Assembly (NCBI RefSeq): GCF_039871975.1 | Contig: NZ_JBDPLL010000001.1 | Length of the DNA: 64,000 nt | Source of the DNA: Trichormus_B sp936914905 | GTDB taxonomy: Bacteria > Cyanobacteriota > Cyanobacteriia > Cyanobacteriales > Nostocaceae | Direction: 5' to 3' (one strand) | Shown here: positions 1-9,799 of the stretch, in pieces | Numbering within the stretch: the stretch's first letter is position 1 | How the letters are laid out: each line of letters begins with the position of its first letter | Notes under the pieces: model-generated | The model's input: the letters and a program-made list of their open reading frames with translations, nothing else | The model's database searches: none | Told to the model about the DNA's origin: nothing | Program-made: the position numbers and the translations under genes

Positions 1-250
1 AGTAGTAACCGCAGATTTAGGCTGTATAAACAATTTGTTTTTTACTGACTAGTGTATTTTTTGATTAGCATTCTTAGTCAAACACTAGATTTAGTCTGAA
101 GTCAAGAGGGATTTTTATTGAGATTTTAGTTTTTTACTGGAAAGTAGTTGTAAAAATACAAACAAACAATTGGCGGTGTCTATATAGAAAATAACAGGCT
201 TCGTCATGAGCGTTAGCCAGATGGTGACAGGGTTAAAAGTTATTTGTATG

Positions 251-334
251 TAAGAATTCAGGAGTCAGGAGTCAGAATATTTGAGAAGTTGGTTAATTAT
301 CAAATAGGTATTTTTGGCGTTAGCCTGAAAAAGC
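251..334 (+). repeat. Dispersed repeat R1, copy 1
   Basis: It starts with a 7-base motif (AGGAGTC) repeated in tandem, then about 60 bases including TTGGTTAATTATCAAA and TTTTTGGCGTTAGCCTGAA. An almost identical copy lies at 20951-21041, where the heptamer has one extra unit. No coding frame is present. The heptamer belongs to the short tandem repeats common in heterocystous cyanobacteria. Confidence 0.8.
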
Positions 335-390
335 ATTCAGCTGATGCCTGTTCGCGTAGCGTGCCGTTAGGCATTAGCTGAATGCTTACG

Positions 391-430
391 TTTGTATGTC
401 TATTTTATTATTTGTATGTCTATTTTATTA
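391..430 (+). repeat. 20-bp perfect tandem duplication
   Basis: The 20-base unit TTTGTATGTCTATTTTATTA occurs twice back to back with no mismatch. It is non-coding and looks recent. Confidence 0.9.
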
Positions 431-448
431 TTAGTTGATGTTCTAAAT

Positions 449-574
449 AAGTAGGTAGACACAAAGAAACATAACTATGTAATAAAATATAAATTACTTG
501 AAACCCTTGGGATTGCTTTATTCCCCTTTGCTGCATTCGCCATGACATAGTTATCAATTTTTCCGCCCACCTAA
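449..574 (+). mobile_element. MITE-B copy 1 (about 127-bp foldback element)
   Basis: This is one of five closely similar non-coding elements in the window (others at 9800-9935, 10366-10493 on the other strand, 48397-48523, and 50003-50806 when interrupted). The left end reads AGTAGGTAGACACAAA and the right end TTCCGCCCACCTAAT, giving imperfect terminal inverted repeats flanked by TA. An inner inverted repeat (ATAACTATGT / ACATAGTTAT) makes the element fold back. No ORF is present, so movement would need a transposase in trans. Confidence 0.82.
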
Positions 575-711
575 TTATCTTTAGCGATGGCTATAAATTA
601 AAAATTAAAGATAGGGGCTAACAAGTCCTGGAAATACTAGGTTTATCATTCTATTTGCGAAACACAGAGGGAGAAAATAAATAAATTCAAGATGATGAGG
701 AGTAAATTGTT

Positions 712-1057
712 GTAAAATTGGTAATTTTAGGAGGTTCAGGAGCAGAGAAAAGCACTCAAGCAAAAGGCTCTGCAAATACTTTGATGTTCCTCTGATTTCA
801 ACGGGTGAGATTTTACGGGAAGCTTATTTGATGGTAATTCCAGCAATAGCTATGGTGAAATACGTGATTTAGTTAGCTATGCTAAACCTTATGTTGAAAA
901 AGGGGAATTAGTACCAGATGAAATGATGATTGAATTTATCAAAGTTCGGCTTAAGCGGGAGGATATTAATTGTGGGTGGATATTAGAAAGTTATCCTCGG
1001 ACTGCTTTTCAAGCTGAAGAATTAGATTTTTTGCTCGACACTGAGGTAGGGGTGTAG
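712..1057 (+). pseudogene. Adenylate-kinase-like pseudogene, truncated
   Basis: Three reading-frame pieces together give the N-terminal half of an adenylate kinase: a P-loop region reading GGSGAEKST, then VPLISTGEILREA, then YVEKGELVPDEMM and WILESYPRTAFQAEELDFLL. In adenylate kinases (ATP + AMP = 2 ADP) the P-loop is GxxGxGK; here the second-last Gly is Glu. At least two frameshifts and a TAG separate the pieces. The LID domain and C-terminal half are missing; the frame ends 63 bases before rph. The cell must have another adk elsewhere. Confidence 0.75.
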
Positions 1058-1120
1058 GGGAAGAATATTCTATTACCTATTACCTTTTTTCACTGATAAC
1101 TGATATTTGAGGAAATTCCC

Positions 1121-1855
1121 ATGGCTTGGCAGCGTCCCGACGGACGAAATTCTTACGAACTTCGTCCCTTAAGTTTTTATCCTAATTTCACGCGCTTTGC
1201 TTCTGGTTCAGTTTTGGCTAAATCTGGTGATACGCAGGTACTTTGTACTGTTACCGTCTCTGATAGTGTGCCTAAGTTCTTAAATGGGACTGGTAAAGGT
1301 TGGTTGACGGCTGAGTATAGGATGTTGCCATCGGCTACTCAACAACGACAGGAAAGGGAATTATTGAAATTATCGGGACGAACACAAGAAATCCAACGTT
1401 TAATTGGACGCAGTTTAAGAGCAGCTTTGGATTTTGACGTGTTGGGAGAACGAACGCTGATTATAGATGCTGATGTGTTGCAAGCTGATGCTGGGACAAG
1501 AACAACAGCAATTACAGGCAGTTTTGTAGCTTTAGCTTATGCTATTTCTCAATTATTGCAGCAGGGAGTTTTAGAGCGATCACCTCTGTGTGGACAAGTG
1601 GCAGCAGTTTCCGTTGGCTTATTGGCAGGAGAAGCATTTTTGGATCTTAATTACATTGAAGATGTAGCTGCAACCGTCGATTTTAACGTAGTTATGAATC
1701 AAAACTTGGAAATTATAGAAGTCCAGGGAACAGCAGAGGAAGGTAGTTTTAACCGTCAGCAATTGAATAAGTTGCTGGATGTTGCCGAACAAGGAATTCA
1801 GCAATTATTAATTGCTCAACGGGATGCCATTACTAATTGGAATACTCTGATATGA
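1121..1855 (+). CDS. rph: Ribonuclease PH
   Basis: RNase PH is a phosphorolytic 3'-5' exoribonuclease that trims tRNA 3' ends in the cytoplasm. The 244-residue product matches the family length (about 240). It opens with WQRPDGRNSYELRP, the family's start signature. It keeps the active-site region GWLTAEYRMLPSAT, the Arg-rich QEIQRLIGRSLRA stretch and the IIDADVLQADAGTRTTAI phosphate-binding and catalytic segment. GAGGA lies about 7 bases before the ATG. The gene follows the adenylate-kinase pseudogene on the same strand, so a former two-gene unit is possible. It is intact. Confidence 0.96.
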   Translation: MAWQRPDGRNSYELRPLSFYPNFTRFASGSVLAKSGDTQVLCTVTVSDSVPKFLNGTGKGWLTAEYRMLPSATQQRQERELLKLSGRTQEIQRLIGRSLRAALDFDVLGERTLIIDADVLQADAGTRTTAITGSFVALAYAISQLLQQGVLERSPLCGQVAAVSVGLLAGEAFLDLNYIEDVAATVDFNVVMNQNLEIIEVQGTAEEGSFNRQQLNKLLDVAEQGIQQLLIAQRDAITNWNTLI

Positions 1856-1926
1856 AATTAAGATGCAATATTTCCCATCAATGGTCACTTGTGTTGAATA
1901 CTAACAAATAACAAAAGTCAAGACTA

Positions 1927-2712
1927 ATGGCGGTAAACTTGCAACCAACTAAAAATTCAGAGCAATTGTGGATTGTCCGCTGTTTGTCCACAGTGCTGCT
2001 CTTTGGTCAAATCTCGCTACATATACTTCAAGGAAAAACCTATTATCGTAAGGTTTTGGGACATACAGTTACAGCTGGTCCGGCTTCCCTGCCACCAGTT
2101 CTCCTCGTTAGTAGTTTTGCAGGAATGATTTTCACCATTCAAACAGCCAGAGAATTAGTAAGATTTGGTGCTGTGGAAAATGTGGGAGGTGCTTTTGCTT
2201 TAGCTTTTTGCCGAGAATTAGCACCAATCTTGACCGCTAGTATTATCGCCGGACAGGTAGGTTCAGCATTTGCCGCCGAAATAGGAGCAATGCAAGTCAC
2301 AGAACAGATTGATGCTCTTTATATGCTCAAAACTGATCCCATTGATTATCTCGTCCTGCCAAGAGTCATTGCTTGCTGCTTGATGATGCCTTTAATGATG
2401 ACTTTCGCTGTAATTATGGGCATCACAGGTGGAGCTTTTGCAGCATCATATTTTTATCAAGTTCAACCAGAAACATTTTTAGAATCAGTCCAAGATTTTT
2501 TAACACCTTCAGATGTTTTTATTATTTTGCTCAAAGGGTTAATATTTGGACTGATAGTTGCAGTTAATGGTTGTAGTTGGGGACTGACTACCAAAGGAGG
2601 GGCTAAGGAAGTAGCAGAATCTGCTACAACGGCAGTTGTCACTACGTGGGTAGCCATTTTTATCATGGATTTTATACTGGCTTTAATACTATTTGAGAAG
2701 CCGATACTTTAA
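1927..2712 (+). CDS. MlaE/YrbE-family lipid ABC transporter permease
   Basis: This 261-residue integral membrane protein has the MlaE family core: PPVLLVSSFAGMIFTIQTA followed by ELAPILTASIIAGQVGSAFA and AEIGAMQVTEQIDAL, the conserved cytoplasmic EIGxMxVxEQIDAL loop. About five membrane segments follow. MlaE permeases work with an MlaF-type ATPase and an MlaD (MCE) protein to move lipids between the inner and outer membranes; neither partner is in this window. It starts 71 bases after rph on the same strand. Length and motifs are complete. The lipid carried cannot be told from sequence. Confidence 0.92.
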   Translation: MAVNLQPTKNSEQLWIVRCLSTVLLFGQISLHILQGKTYYRKVLGHTVTAGPASLPPVLLVSSFAGMIFTIQTARELVRFGAVENVGGAFALAFCRELAPILTASIIAGQVGSAFAAEIGAMQVTEQIDALYMLKTDPIDYLVLPRVIACCLMMPLMMTFAVIMGITGGAFAASYFYQVQPETFLESVQDFLTPSDVFIILLKGLIFGLIVAVNGCSWGLTTKGGAKEVAESATTAVVTTWVAIFIMDFILALILFEKPIL

Positions 2713-3014
2713 CAGTTAACAGTTAACAGTTAAAAGTGATTAGTTATAAGATAATAGACTCAAGTTGCTGGTTATAACAGTAATAGGGAAAGAAAAGGGT
2801 GTAGGGGAAGAATCACCTCTTGCGTCCTTAACTACTGATAGCGTTCCCTATGGGAAGCCTGCTACACAGATTGTACTGTAGGCGTAGCGATCACCATACT
2901 CCTGTCTCCTGACTCCTGCCTCCTCATGATCTTAAAAGTTTCAAAAGTTAAAAAGGGAAATAGTCAGAAGTTAGGTATTGTATTGCTGGAAGCCAGCTAT
3001 GTGATGATGAAGCC

Positions 3015-3737
3015 ATGAACAAAACGGTTGAAGTTTTACCGGATCTGCCTGCGCTGGTAGCACGGGCGCTAGATTTTATCCTGTCCAAATTGGAAACTGC
3101 TATTCGGGAACGGGGGCAATTTACTATTGCTTTATCTGGTGGCACCACACCCAAGCCGTTGTACGAAGCAATAGGCTGTTCAAACCTGCCTTGGGATAAA
3201 ATTCATGTGTTCTGGGGAGATGAACGTTATGTACCACCAAATCACCCTGATAGCAATCAATTGATGGCGCGTGTTGCATGGCTAGACCGCGTAGCTATTC
3301 CCCCAACAAATATTCACGCCATACCAACTTTATCAGGCAATCCAGCAGTAGATGCGGCTAAACATGAACGGCATCTACAAGAATTTTTCAATTCTCCACC
3401 GGGAAACTTTCCTGCTTTGGATGTAGTTTTACTGGGAATGGGTGATGATGCCCATACTGCATCTCTGTTTCCGCACACAGAAGCTCTTAAAGTGAGCGAT
3501 CGCTTGGTAACTGTGGGTAATAAAGATGATAATCTTCGTATCACTTTCACTTATCCATTGATCAACGCTGCACGGAATGTAATTTTCTTAGCTGCTGGTA
3601 CTAATAAACGACCTGCTTTAGCTCAAGTTTTTGCACCAGTCGCTGATGATTTTGCTTATCCATCCCGCTTAATTAGACCCCAAGGAGAATTGTTATGGCT
3701 GCTAGATGCAGCCGCAGGTTTGGAACTCAGACCCTAA
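3015..3737 (+). CDS. pgl: 6-phosphogluconolactonase
   Basis: This enzyme hydrolyses 6-phosphogluconolactone to 6-phosphogluconate, step two of the oxidative pentose phosphate pathway, which supplies NADPH to nitrogenase in heterocysts. The 240-residue product shows the family's FTIALSGGTTPKPLYEAI (phosphate binding), IHVFWGDERYVPPNHPDSN and LGMGDDAHTASLFP motifs. Length is typical of the DevB/SOL type. GATGATGAAGCC precedes the ATG. Upstream, 2713-3014 is gene-free with degenerate short repeats. It is intact. Confidence 0.95.
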   Translation: MNKTVEVLPDLPALVARALDFILSKLETAIRERGQFTIALSGGTTPKPLYEAIGCSNLPWDKIHVFWGDERYVPPNHPDSNQLMARVAWLDRVAIPPTNIHAIPTLSGNPAVDAAKHERHLQEFFNSPPGNFPALDVVLLGMGDDAHTASLFPHTEALKVSDRLVTVGNKDDNLRITFTYPLINAARNVIFLAAGTNKRPALAQVFAPVADDFAYPSRLIRPQGELLWLLDAAAGLELRP

Positions 3738-3802
3738 ATCAGTTAACTGATAACTGCTTGCCAGAATATATTTTACGATGACCTTGACAAAGGCTTAAAT
3801 TC

Positions 3803-4765
3803 ATGATCGTCTGCCCGAATTGCAATCATCCCAATCCAGACGGCGCTGTTCAGTGTGAAGCTTGCTACACACCTTTACCAGCGACTACTAACTGTCCCAG
3901 TTGTGGGGCAACCGTACAAGCAGATGCTGCTTTTTGTGGTCAGTGTGGTTATAATCTACACTCTAACGCTGTCGCAGTAGAAGCAACAGTAGTAGGATCA
4001 ACGATGACGCCCGATATTCCTGTGGAAGTGCCACCGTTGGTTACTCCTGATCCAATGTTAGAACTTTTACAACCGGATGCTCTGGGACTAGGCGCTCCTA
4101 CTAATTCTACTCTACCCCCAACAGTAGTGGCAGTAGCCCCACAACCTACTATCCCAACACCAGCAGCAGTTCCACCTCCAGAAGCAGTTGCACTAGCTGT
4201 ACCAGTTCCACCTCCAGAAGCAGTTGCACCACCTGTACCGGTTCTACCTCCAGAAGCAGTTGCACCACTTGTACCAGTTCCACCTCCAGAAGCAATTGCA
4301 CCACCTGTACCAGTTCCACCTCCAGAAGCAGTTGCACCACCTGTACCAGTTCCACCTCCAGAAGCAGTTGCACCACCTGTACCAGTTCCACCTCCAGAAG
4401 CACCTGTGGTAACTGCTTCTAGAACCCAATTACAGCAAGTAGTAGCACGGCTATTCCATATTCAGAGTAATCAAGAAATTGAATTACCGCAAAATCTCTC
4501 TGTGATTCATATCGGTAAACCTAATGACCGCATTCCCCCAGATATAGATGTCGCTGGATTTCCCAATTCAGAAATTGTTTCCCGGATTCATTCAGATATC
4601 CGTGTTGAGGGAGATGCTCACTATATAGAAGATGTGGGTAGTTCTAACGGCACCTATATTAATAATTTGCCGCTATTACCAGGGAACAGACACCGCTTAC
4701 GTCCAGGTGATCGCATTAGTCTGGGTAAGGGAGATTTGGTAACTTTCTTATTTCAACTCTCTTAG
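3803..4765 (+). CDS. Zinc-ribbon, Pro-rich repeat and FHA-domain protein
   Basis: The 320-residue product has three parts. Residues 1-50 hold two zinc ribbons (CPNCNHPNPDGAVQCEAC and CPSCGA...CGQCG). Residues 115-205 are a Pro/Val/Ala-rich spacer built of 12-residue repeats. Residues 225-320 form an FHA domain with the conserved IHIGKPND, SRIHSDI and VGSSNGTYINN motifs that bind phosphothreonine peptides. FHA proteins of this layout in cyanobacteria are likely readers of Ser/Thr-kinase signalling; no kinase is adjacent. The gene follows pgl by 65 bases on the same strand. The partner is unknown. Confidence 0.88.
   Translation: MIVCPNCNHPNPDGAVQCEACYTPLPATTNCPSCGATVQADAAFCGQCGYNLHSNAVAVEATVVGSTMTPDIPVEVPPLVTPDPMLELLQPDALGLGAPTNSTLPPTVVAVAPQPTIPTPAAVPPPEAVALAVPVPPPEAVAPPVPVLPPEAVAPLVPVPPPEAIAPPVPVPPPEAVAPPVPVPPPEAVAPPVPVPPPEAPVVTASRTQLQQVVARLFHIQSNQEIELPQNLSVIHIGKPNDRIPPDIDVAGFPNSEIVSRIHSDIRVEGDAHYIEDVGSSNGTYINNLPLLPGNRHRLRPGDRISLGKGDLVTFLFQLS
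4159..4404 (+). repeat. 36-bp in-frame tandem repeat inside the FHA gene
   Basis: About six to seven units of 36 bases encode PVPPPEAVAPPV with small variations (ALAV, PLV, an Ile for Val, Leu for Pro). The last units are almost identical at DNA level, which suggests recent expansion. The repeat lengthens the linker between the zinc ribbons and the FHA domain and is likely variable in copy number between strains. Confidence 0.9.
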
Positions 4766-5357
4766 ACGAATAATTCGTAATTGATAATAGTGCCTCCGGC
4801 ATGCTGTGCGAACCCTTTAGGGATACGTAATTCGTAAATTATAATTACTCATTATTAATTACGAATTACGATTAATTATCAGGAATATCATCTATGAAAG
4901 AACCAAACGATTTTCAACCTTTGCTATCTCAATAAGCTCCTCCAGAAGTTGAACGAATGGGGCTAACATAGCTAATAGGCCAAAAAATCCATTGAACTGA
5001 TTGACTAAACAAATCGCTCTTTCCTCAGTCAGGCTGGGTTTTAACTTGCCTCCCCAAGGGGGTGGGAAAAACCTATATAATTAGGGCTTGCTGATAACGT
5101 AGCGTGGCGTTAAGCCATATAAACAGAAAAACTGTATAACTCAAGAGTTTCAGGCGTTAAAAACGTGAATAAGGTGTAAGGAATAAGCCTTGAAACCATC
5201 AAAAACCAATTGCCAGTGCCCCAGGCAATAGCGTAGCGTGGCGTAAGCCATAGCCAATCAGTTTCCCAGATTCGATACTATTCTTACCTCCTTCTAATTC
5301 TCCCTCCTGACTCCTGACTCATAGCCCTTACGAAAATACTTTTTCAGCAAACCCTAA
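4766..5357. other. Intergenic region with palindromic repeats and a short decayed frame
   Basis: The region lies between two convergent genes. 4785-4880 is AT-rich and palindromic (AATTCGTAA / TTACGAATT units). A 13-codon frame (4894-4935, MKEPNDFQPLLSQ then TAA) followed by readable codons (APPEVERMGL) may be a dead short gene; I do not recognise it. Two copies of a motif like GTAGCGTGGCGTAAGCCAT sit near 5098 and 5229. No other gene is visible. Confidence 0.5.
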
Positions 5358-7943
5358 TTACAGTCCTTCACGCAAACCCACAGCAATTTTACTATGTTTT
5401 TCAATTTGTCCCATTACTTGTTTTGCACGCTTTATTACCACCGTCGGTAAACCTGCTAATCTTCCTGCTTCAATACCATAGGATTTATCAGCACCACCTG
5501 GTTGAACTTGATGTAAAAAGATAATTTGATCAGGTAATTCTTTCACGGTAACTTGATAATTAGCCACATTAGAAATAATACTCGCTAGTTCATTTAATTC
5601 ATGATAGTGAGTTGCAAAAATTGTCCGAGATTTAATCTCCACCGCTAAATATTCTGCTACAGCCCAAGCTATTGAAAGACCATCAAATGTTGCTGTTCCA
5701 CGGCCAATTTCATCTAACAAAACTAATGATTTAGCAGTTGCATGATTGAGAATATTTGCAGTTTCATTCATTTCTACCATAAATGTAGATTGACCTGTTG
5801 CTAAATCGTCTACAGCACCTACACGGGTAAAAATGCGATCGCACACTCCCAACTTAGCAGAACGCGCTGGCACAAAACTACCAACCTGCGCCATCAACTG
5901 AATTAACCCCACTTGACGTAGATAACAACTCTTGCCACTCGCATTGGGCCCTGTGAGAATGACTAAATCAGGTGATTGGTAATTAGGTTCATTTCCAGTC
6001 CCCAATTTTGTCGAGTTAGGAACAAAAAACCCCGCTGGTAACGATTGTTCCACTACTGGATGACGACCATCAATAACCTCAATTTCCCGTCCTTCCACCA
6101 TTTCTGGACAACAGTAACCTTGATGTACCGCTAACTCAGCTAATCCGCATAATACATCAGCAGCAGCTACCGCACGGGAAATATTACGAATGGTTTCCGC
6201 GTGAGAACCCACTTCATCCCGCAGAGCAGCAAAAATCTCATATTCCAACTGATTTAAGTCATCTCGCGCTGTGAGAATCCGCGCTTCTCGTTCTTTTAGG
6301 TCTGGAGTAATGTATCGTTCCTCGTTCGTCAGAGTTTGCTTACGGATGTAATTATCAGGTACTTGGTCAGATTTGGAACGAGAAATACTAATATAGTAGC
6401 CAAAGGTTTTATTAAATCCTACCTTTAAAGTCGGGATTCTTGTTCTCGCTCTTTCATCAACTTCTAGATTTGCAATCCATTGTTGATCCGCCTCTACAGT
6501 AGCTTTTCTTTCATCTAAGAGCAGGTTGATCCCGGGGCGAATCAAACTACCTTCTTTTAGAAGGATTGGTGGTGATTCTACGATGTGAGCGTGTAACTTT
6601 TCTGCTAATTCTTCTAGTACGGGTGGTACTTTTTGCAAAGCTTTCAAGAATGGCGAGCGCGCATATTCTATTATACGAGATAATTCAGGTAAAATCGAGA
6701 AGGAATCAGCTAAAGCCATTAAATCCCGTGCATTGGCTGTTCCTGAACCTGCACGACCTGTTAAACGTTCTAAATCATAGATTTTCCGTAATAATGTCCG
6801 TAAATCCTGACGTAAAGGAGTATTTTCACATAATTCTTGAATCGTATATTGTCGCGCTCGAATGGCTTTAATATCAAGTAGCGGTTGTAATAACCATCTT
6901 CTTAAGGCTCGTCCACCCATGGCGGTGCTAGTCCGGTTTAAAGCCCATAACAAAGAACCGTGAAATGTGCCATCGCGCACGGTTTGGGTAATTTCTAAGT
7001 TGCGTCGGGTTTGCTGGTCAACGATGAGATAATCGGTCAGGGTGTAGGTGTGTAATAGTTGCAGAGGAACAGGGTTTTGTTTTTGGGTATCTTCGATATA
7101 TTCTAAAAGTCCACCAGCAGCGCGAACTGCGAGGGGAAGATGTTCACAACCTAAGCCTTCGAGTGATCGCAGTTTGAATTTCTGCAATAATTTACTTCTA
7201 GCTTCGGATTGAGCAAAGGGAAGTTGCGATCGCAAACTATAACAAAATGTAGGTGGTAAACATTGGGGAAGAGATGGCGAAGTTTCCCCTGGACGCAGTA
7301 AAGTACCTAAATCGGGGGCGTTGGTAGGAAACAGCACTTCCGATGGTTGCAATCGGATTAACTCTTGGGTCAAGTGTTCTAAATCACTACCTTCACAGGT
7401 GAGAAATTCTCCAGTTGATATATCTGCATAAGCTAACCCCCAATGATTGACAGCAATTACCACAGCCGCCAAATAATTATTGCGACTTGCTTTTAGCATT
7501 CCTTCTTCCAACAAAGTCCCAGGGGTAAGGATGCGAGTTACTTCCCGTTTTACCAAACCCACTGCTTCCGATGAATCTTCAACTTGGTCACAAATCACCA
7601 CAGCATAACCTTTTTCGACGAGTAGGGTTGTGTAGCGTTCCCAAGCGTGGTGAGGTACACCAGTCATAGCAATACGACCAAGCTCACCACCATGTTTACT
7701 GGTTAAAACTAATTCTAATTCTCTGGATACCGTTACGGCGTCTTGGAAAAATGTTTCAAAAAAATCACCGACGCGATATAGCAGCAACGCATGAGGATAT
7801 TTATCCTTCATTTCTACATAGTGCTGATACATCTTACTCAGCTTGCTCCGGTCTTCTACCAGTTTTGTATCGCTAAGAGGTGTATTTGGTTGGTTGTGTT
7901 CTGGTGTCGGAGTCGTCATGGTAGATGCTGAGATTTTAGGCAC
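5358..7943 (-). CDS. mutS: DNA mismatch repair protein MutS
   Basis: MutS recognises mispaired or looped DNA and recruits MutL. The 861-residue product matches family length. The N-terminal mismatch-binding domain has the Phe-x-Glu motif in GDFFETF (about residue 60). The C-terminal ABC-type ATPase has Walker A GPNASGKS, Walker B with DEIGRGT, and the FATHYHEL switch. The extreme N-terminus (about 25 residues, Thr/Pro-rich) is variable, so the start could be the internal ATG before TTPTPEH. The gene is intact, so the heavy pseudogene load nearby is not explained by loss of MutS. It stands alone. Confidence 0.96.
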   Translation of the reverse strand: MPKISASTMTTPTPEHNQPNTPLSDTKLVEDRSKLSKMYQHYVEMKDKYPHALLLYRVGDFFETFFQDAVTVSRELELVLTSKHGGELGRIAMTGVPHHAWERYTTLLVEKGYAVVICDQVEDSSEAVGLVKREVTRILTPGTLLEEGMLKASRNNYLAAVVIAVNHWGLAYADISTGEFLTCEGSDLEHLTQELIRLQPSEVLFPTNAPDLGTLLRPGETSPSLPQCLPPTFCYSLRSQLPFAQSEARSKLLQKFKLRSLEGLGCEHLPLAVRAAGGLLEYIEDTQKQNPVPLQLLHTYTLTDYLIVDQQTRRNLEITQTVRDGTFHGSLLWALNRTSTAMGGRALRRWLLQPLLDIKAIRARQYTIQELCENTPLRQDLRTLLRKIYDLERLTGRAGSGTANARDLMALADSFSILPELSRIIEYARSPFLKALQKVPPVLEELAEKLHAHIVESPPILLKEGSLIRPGINLLLDERKATVEADQQWIANLEVDERARTRIPTLKVGFNKTFGYYISISRSKSDQVPDNYIRKQTLTNEERYITPDLKEREARILTARDDLNQLEYEIFAALRDEVGSHAETIRNISRAVAAADVLCGLAELAVHQGYCCPEMVEGREIEVIDGRHPVVEQSLPAGFFVPNSTKLGTGNEPNYQSPDLVILTGPNASGKSCYLRQVGLIQLMAQVGSFVPARSAKLGVCDRIFTRVGAVDDLATGQSTFMVEMNETANILNHATAKSLVLLDEIGRGTATFDGLSIAWAVAEYLAVEIKSRTIFATHYHELNELASIISNVANYQVTVKELPDQIIFLHQVQPGGADKSYGIEAGRLAGLPTVVIKRAKQVMGQIEKHSKIAVGLREGL

Positions 7944-8239
7944 AGTTTAGACACTATATTTGATGATAGCGTGATGTGGGGGATGGAGTGGGATCGCTTA
8001 AAGTTTATTTATTTTTACCGAGTTTCCAGCATTTCCTCAACTGTCAAATTTATGTCACTAATAGACTTGTCCATAACAGATAAAAAGCTTACTGTGAAAG
8101 CGTTATACGAACTATAACTGGGATAAAACACTAATTATGGCTGAACGCAAAAATAAGGGTTTGGGGATGAAAATATCAAAATTATTAAAAGTTCTGAGAA
8201 ACATAGCTTTCTAAAGAAGATCATCTAAAGGCCGATAAT

Positions 8240-9169
8240 TCAAATATCATGACTTAATATAAATGAATAACTTAGCTCTAACCTAACTAATCCACATACT
8301 GCCATTATCACCTGATTATAACGATGTCGAGCTAAACGACATCTATCAGTAGCTACTCGACAAGTTTTGACTCTACATATGAGATGTTCAACACCAATTC
8401 TTCTTGATGAGACTTCCTTATTTTCTTCTTTTTGAATCTTTGAAAGTTCAGCTTTCTTGGGCTTATTATAAGGTGTAGTAATAAGTTCTTCTCCTATATA
8501 AGCCTTGTCTCCCAAAAATCTTCGTTTGGCATCTAGGTTTCGGCGATTTTTTATAAAAACTGTAAGATCGCCTATCTTACCTAATTATACAATGATATAC
8601 AATAGAAATATCAACTATATCTTCGCCTCCTAGCAATATTATAAACTTATTTTTCAGACTGTGTATTTTCTTCTTGCCTGAATAATATTTTTTCTGCTCT
8701 TCATACTCACCTGGTTTTTCTATAGCTTGTTCTGCACTAATTATTATTAATTCATACGTACTCAGTCCTTCGCATAATTCTTGATATTTTTGCTCGTCTT
8801 TCTTTGCTTCTCCTATTTGGGAGACAGGTAAAATTTTCCTCAGAATTTGTACCAAATAGTTAAATGTGTTATTTGCTTTTGTCCTAGATACATCCAACAA
8901 TAATCCTAGAGTTTCAAATGTTGGCTTCTCTCTCAGGTCTACTAGGCATAGACATATTCCCCCTTTGGGGTCATTTCTGCTTTACGTCCTCCTCCAGACG
9001 CTATTAACCTAATCTTTCTTTTTTCAATTTCTGCTTGTTTATCTAGATACCTTTTTTCTGCTAATACTACTAATGTCATAAATAATGTCATAAAGTCTTC
9101 ATACGTAATCCCAATTAATCTTTTTGATCTCTGGGGGTATAATTCTATTCCTTCTAGGGGACTTGTCAT
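8240..9169 (-). pseudogene. IS5-type (DDE_Tnp_4) transposase, broken in three frames
   Basis: Three pieces read in order on the minus strand. 8942-9169 is an N-terminal part with a conserved GGGRKAEM segment. 8577-8900 is the middle, with TFNYLVQILRKILP and YSGKKKIHSLKN. 8240-8515 is the C-terminal part (MGDKAYIGEELITTPYNKP and VEHLICRVKTCRVA). Stops and frameshifts divide them, so no active transposase is made. A second fragment of the same protein type lies at 10830-11100. Terminal inverted repeats were not located. Confidence 0.8.
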
Positions 9170-9601
9170 TATTAATATATACAGTTACATTCTTTCTATT
9201 TATTTTCCCACAAAATTTCTTTTAAAGATAGGTGTAATGATCTTACGTAACAAAGTTGGTGAAATGTCGCGTCCCTTGTGAAATGAAACTGTTGTTTCCC
9301 TAGGGCATCAGCTAAATCTACTAAAACAGTATAAAATAACCAACTCACCCAAATTTGTAATTAAATTCCATTGATTGAACGCGTCCATAAATAACTTAAA
9401 CCCAAGAGTCTTTTTACTGTATTACAGGCATCTTCAATCTGCCAACGTAGCCGATATAAATCGGCTACGACATAAGGTGGTAAAACATTAGGGTCTAACA
9501 CGCTTGTTAAATAAGAATGCAATGCCTCCAATCTTGAGCCCTTCGGGTTTGCCAGTTGCCATAAGATTAACACCGCAGCCATGATCAACGCTAAATTCAG
9601 T

Positions 9602-9768
9602 ACACCTCTTGCAAAATTGTTTCTGTGGTATGATAGAGAATTTTAGACTTTATGTATTTTTGGTGTTCTTTGCCCTCGCTAATTCAAACATAATCGTGTA
9701 ACTCTAACTTTTGGCTAAAACAAAGACAACCCCTTGTTTTAACATAAAATTAATTTTCCAAGAGGTCT
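9602..9768 (+). mobile_element. MITE-A copy 1 (about 166 bp)
   Basis: Non-coding element with imperfect terminal inverted repeats: left CACCTCTTGCAAAATTG, right ...TTCCAAGAGGTC, flanked by TA on both sides. The interior is shared with copies at 48533-48698 (same strand) and 55095-55260 (opposite strand), including TATGTATTTTTGGTGTTCTT and GTGTAACTCTAACTTTTGGC. TA flanks point to an IS630/Tc1-type transposase acting in trans; that link is inference. Confidence 0.85.
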
Positions 9769-9799
9769 AGTATCCGTTCTCTGAGTCCTAATTCTCGGT

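Larger units (their letters stand above)
1..711. other. Gene-free repeat-rich stretch
   Basis: No credible coding frame is visible. The stretch holds a dispersed repeat (251-334), a perfect 20-bp tandem duplication (391-430) and a MITE-like element (449-574). Near 345-375 there is a short palindromic motif of the GCGTAGCGTG...GGC type that recurs at about 5098, 5229 and 15665. The last 100 bases lead into the adenylate-kinase pseudogene and carry a possible Shine-Dalgarno (GAGG near 697). Confidence 0.6.

Noticed and set aside
391..430. Possible CRISPR repeats
   Set aside because: Only two adjacent 20-bp units without spacers; no cas genes in the window.
1619..1804. Minus-strand frame inside rph
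   Set aside because: Antisense shadow of a conserved gene with Cys/Phe/Ile-rich random composition.
4149..4403. Minus-strand Leu/Val-rich repeat protein and two other frames over the FHA linker
   Set aside because: All arise from the 36-bp tandem repeat read in other frames; the FHA frame explains the repeat.
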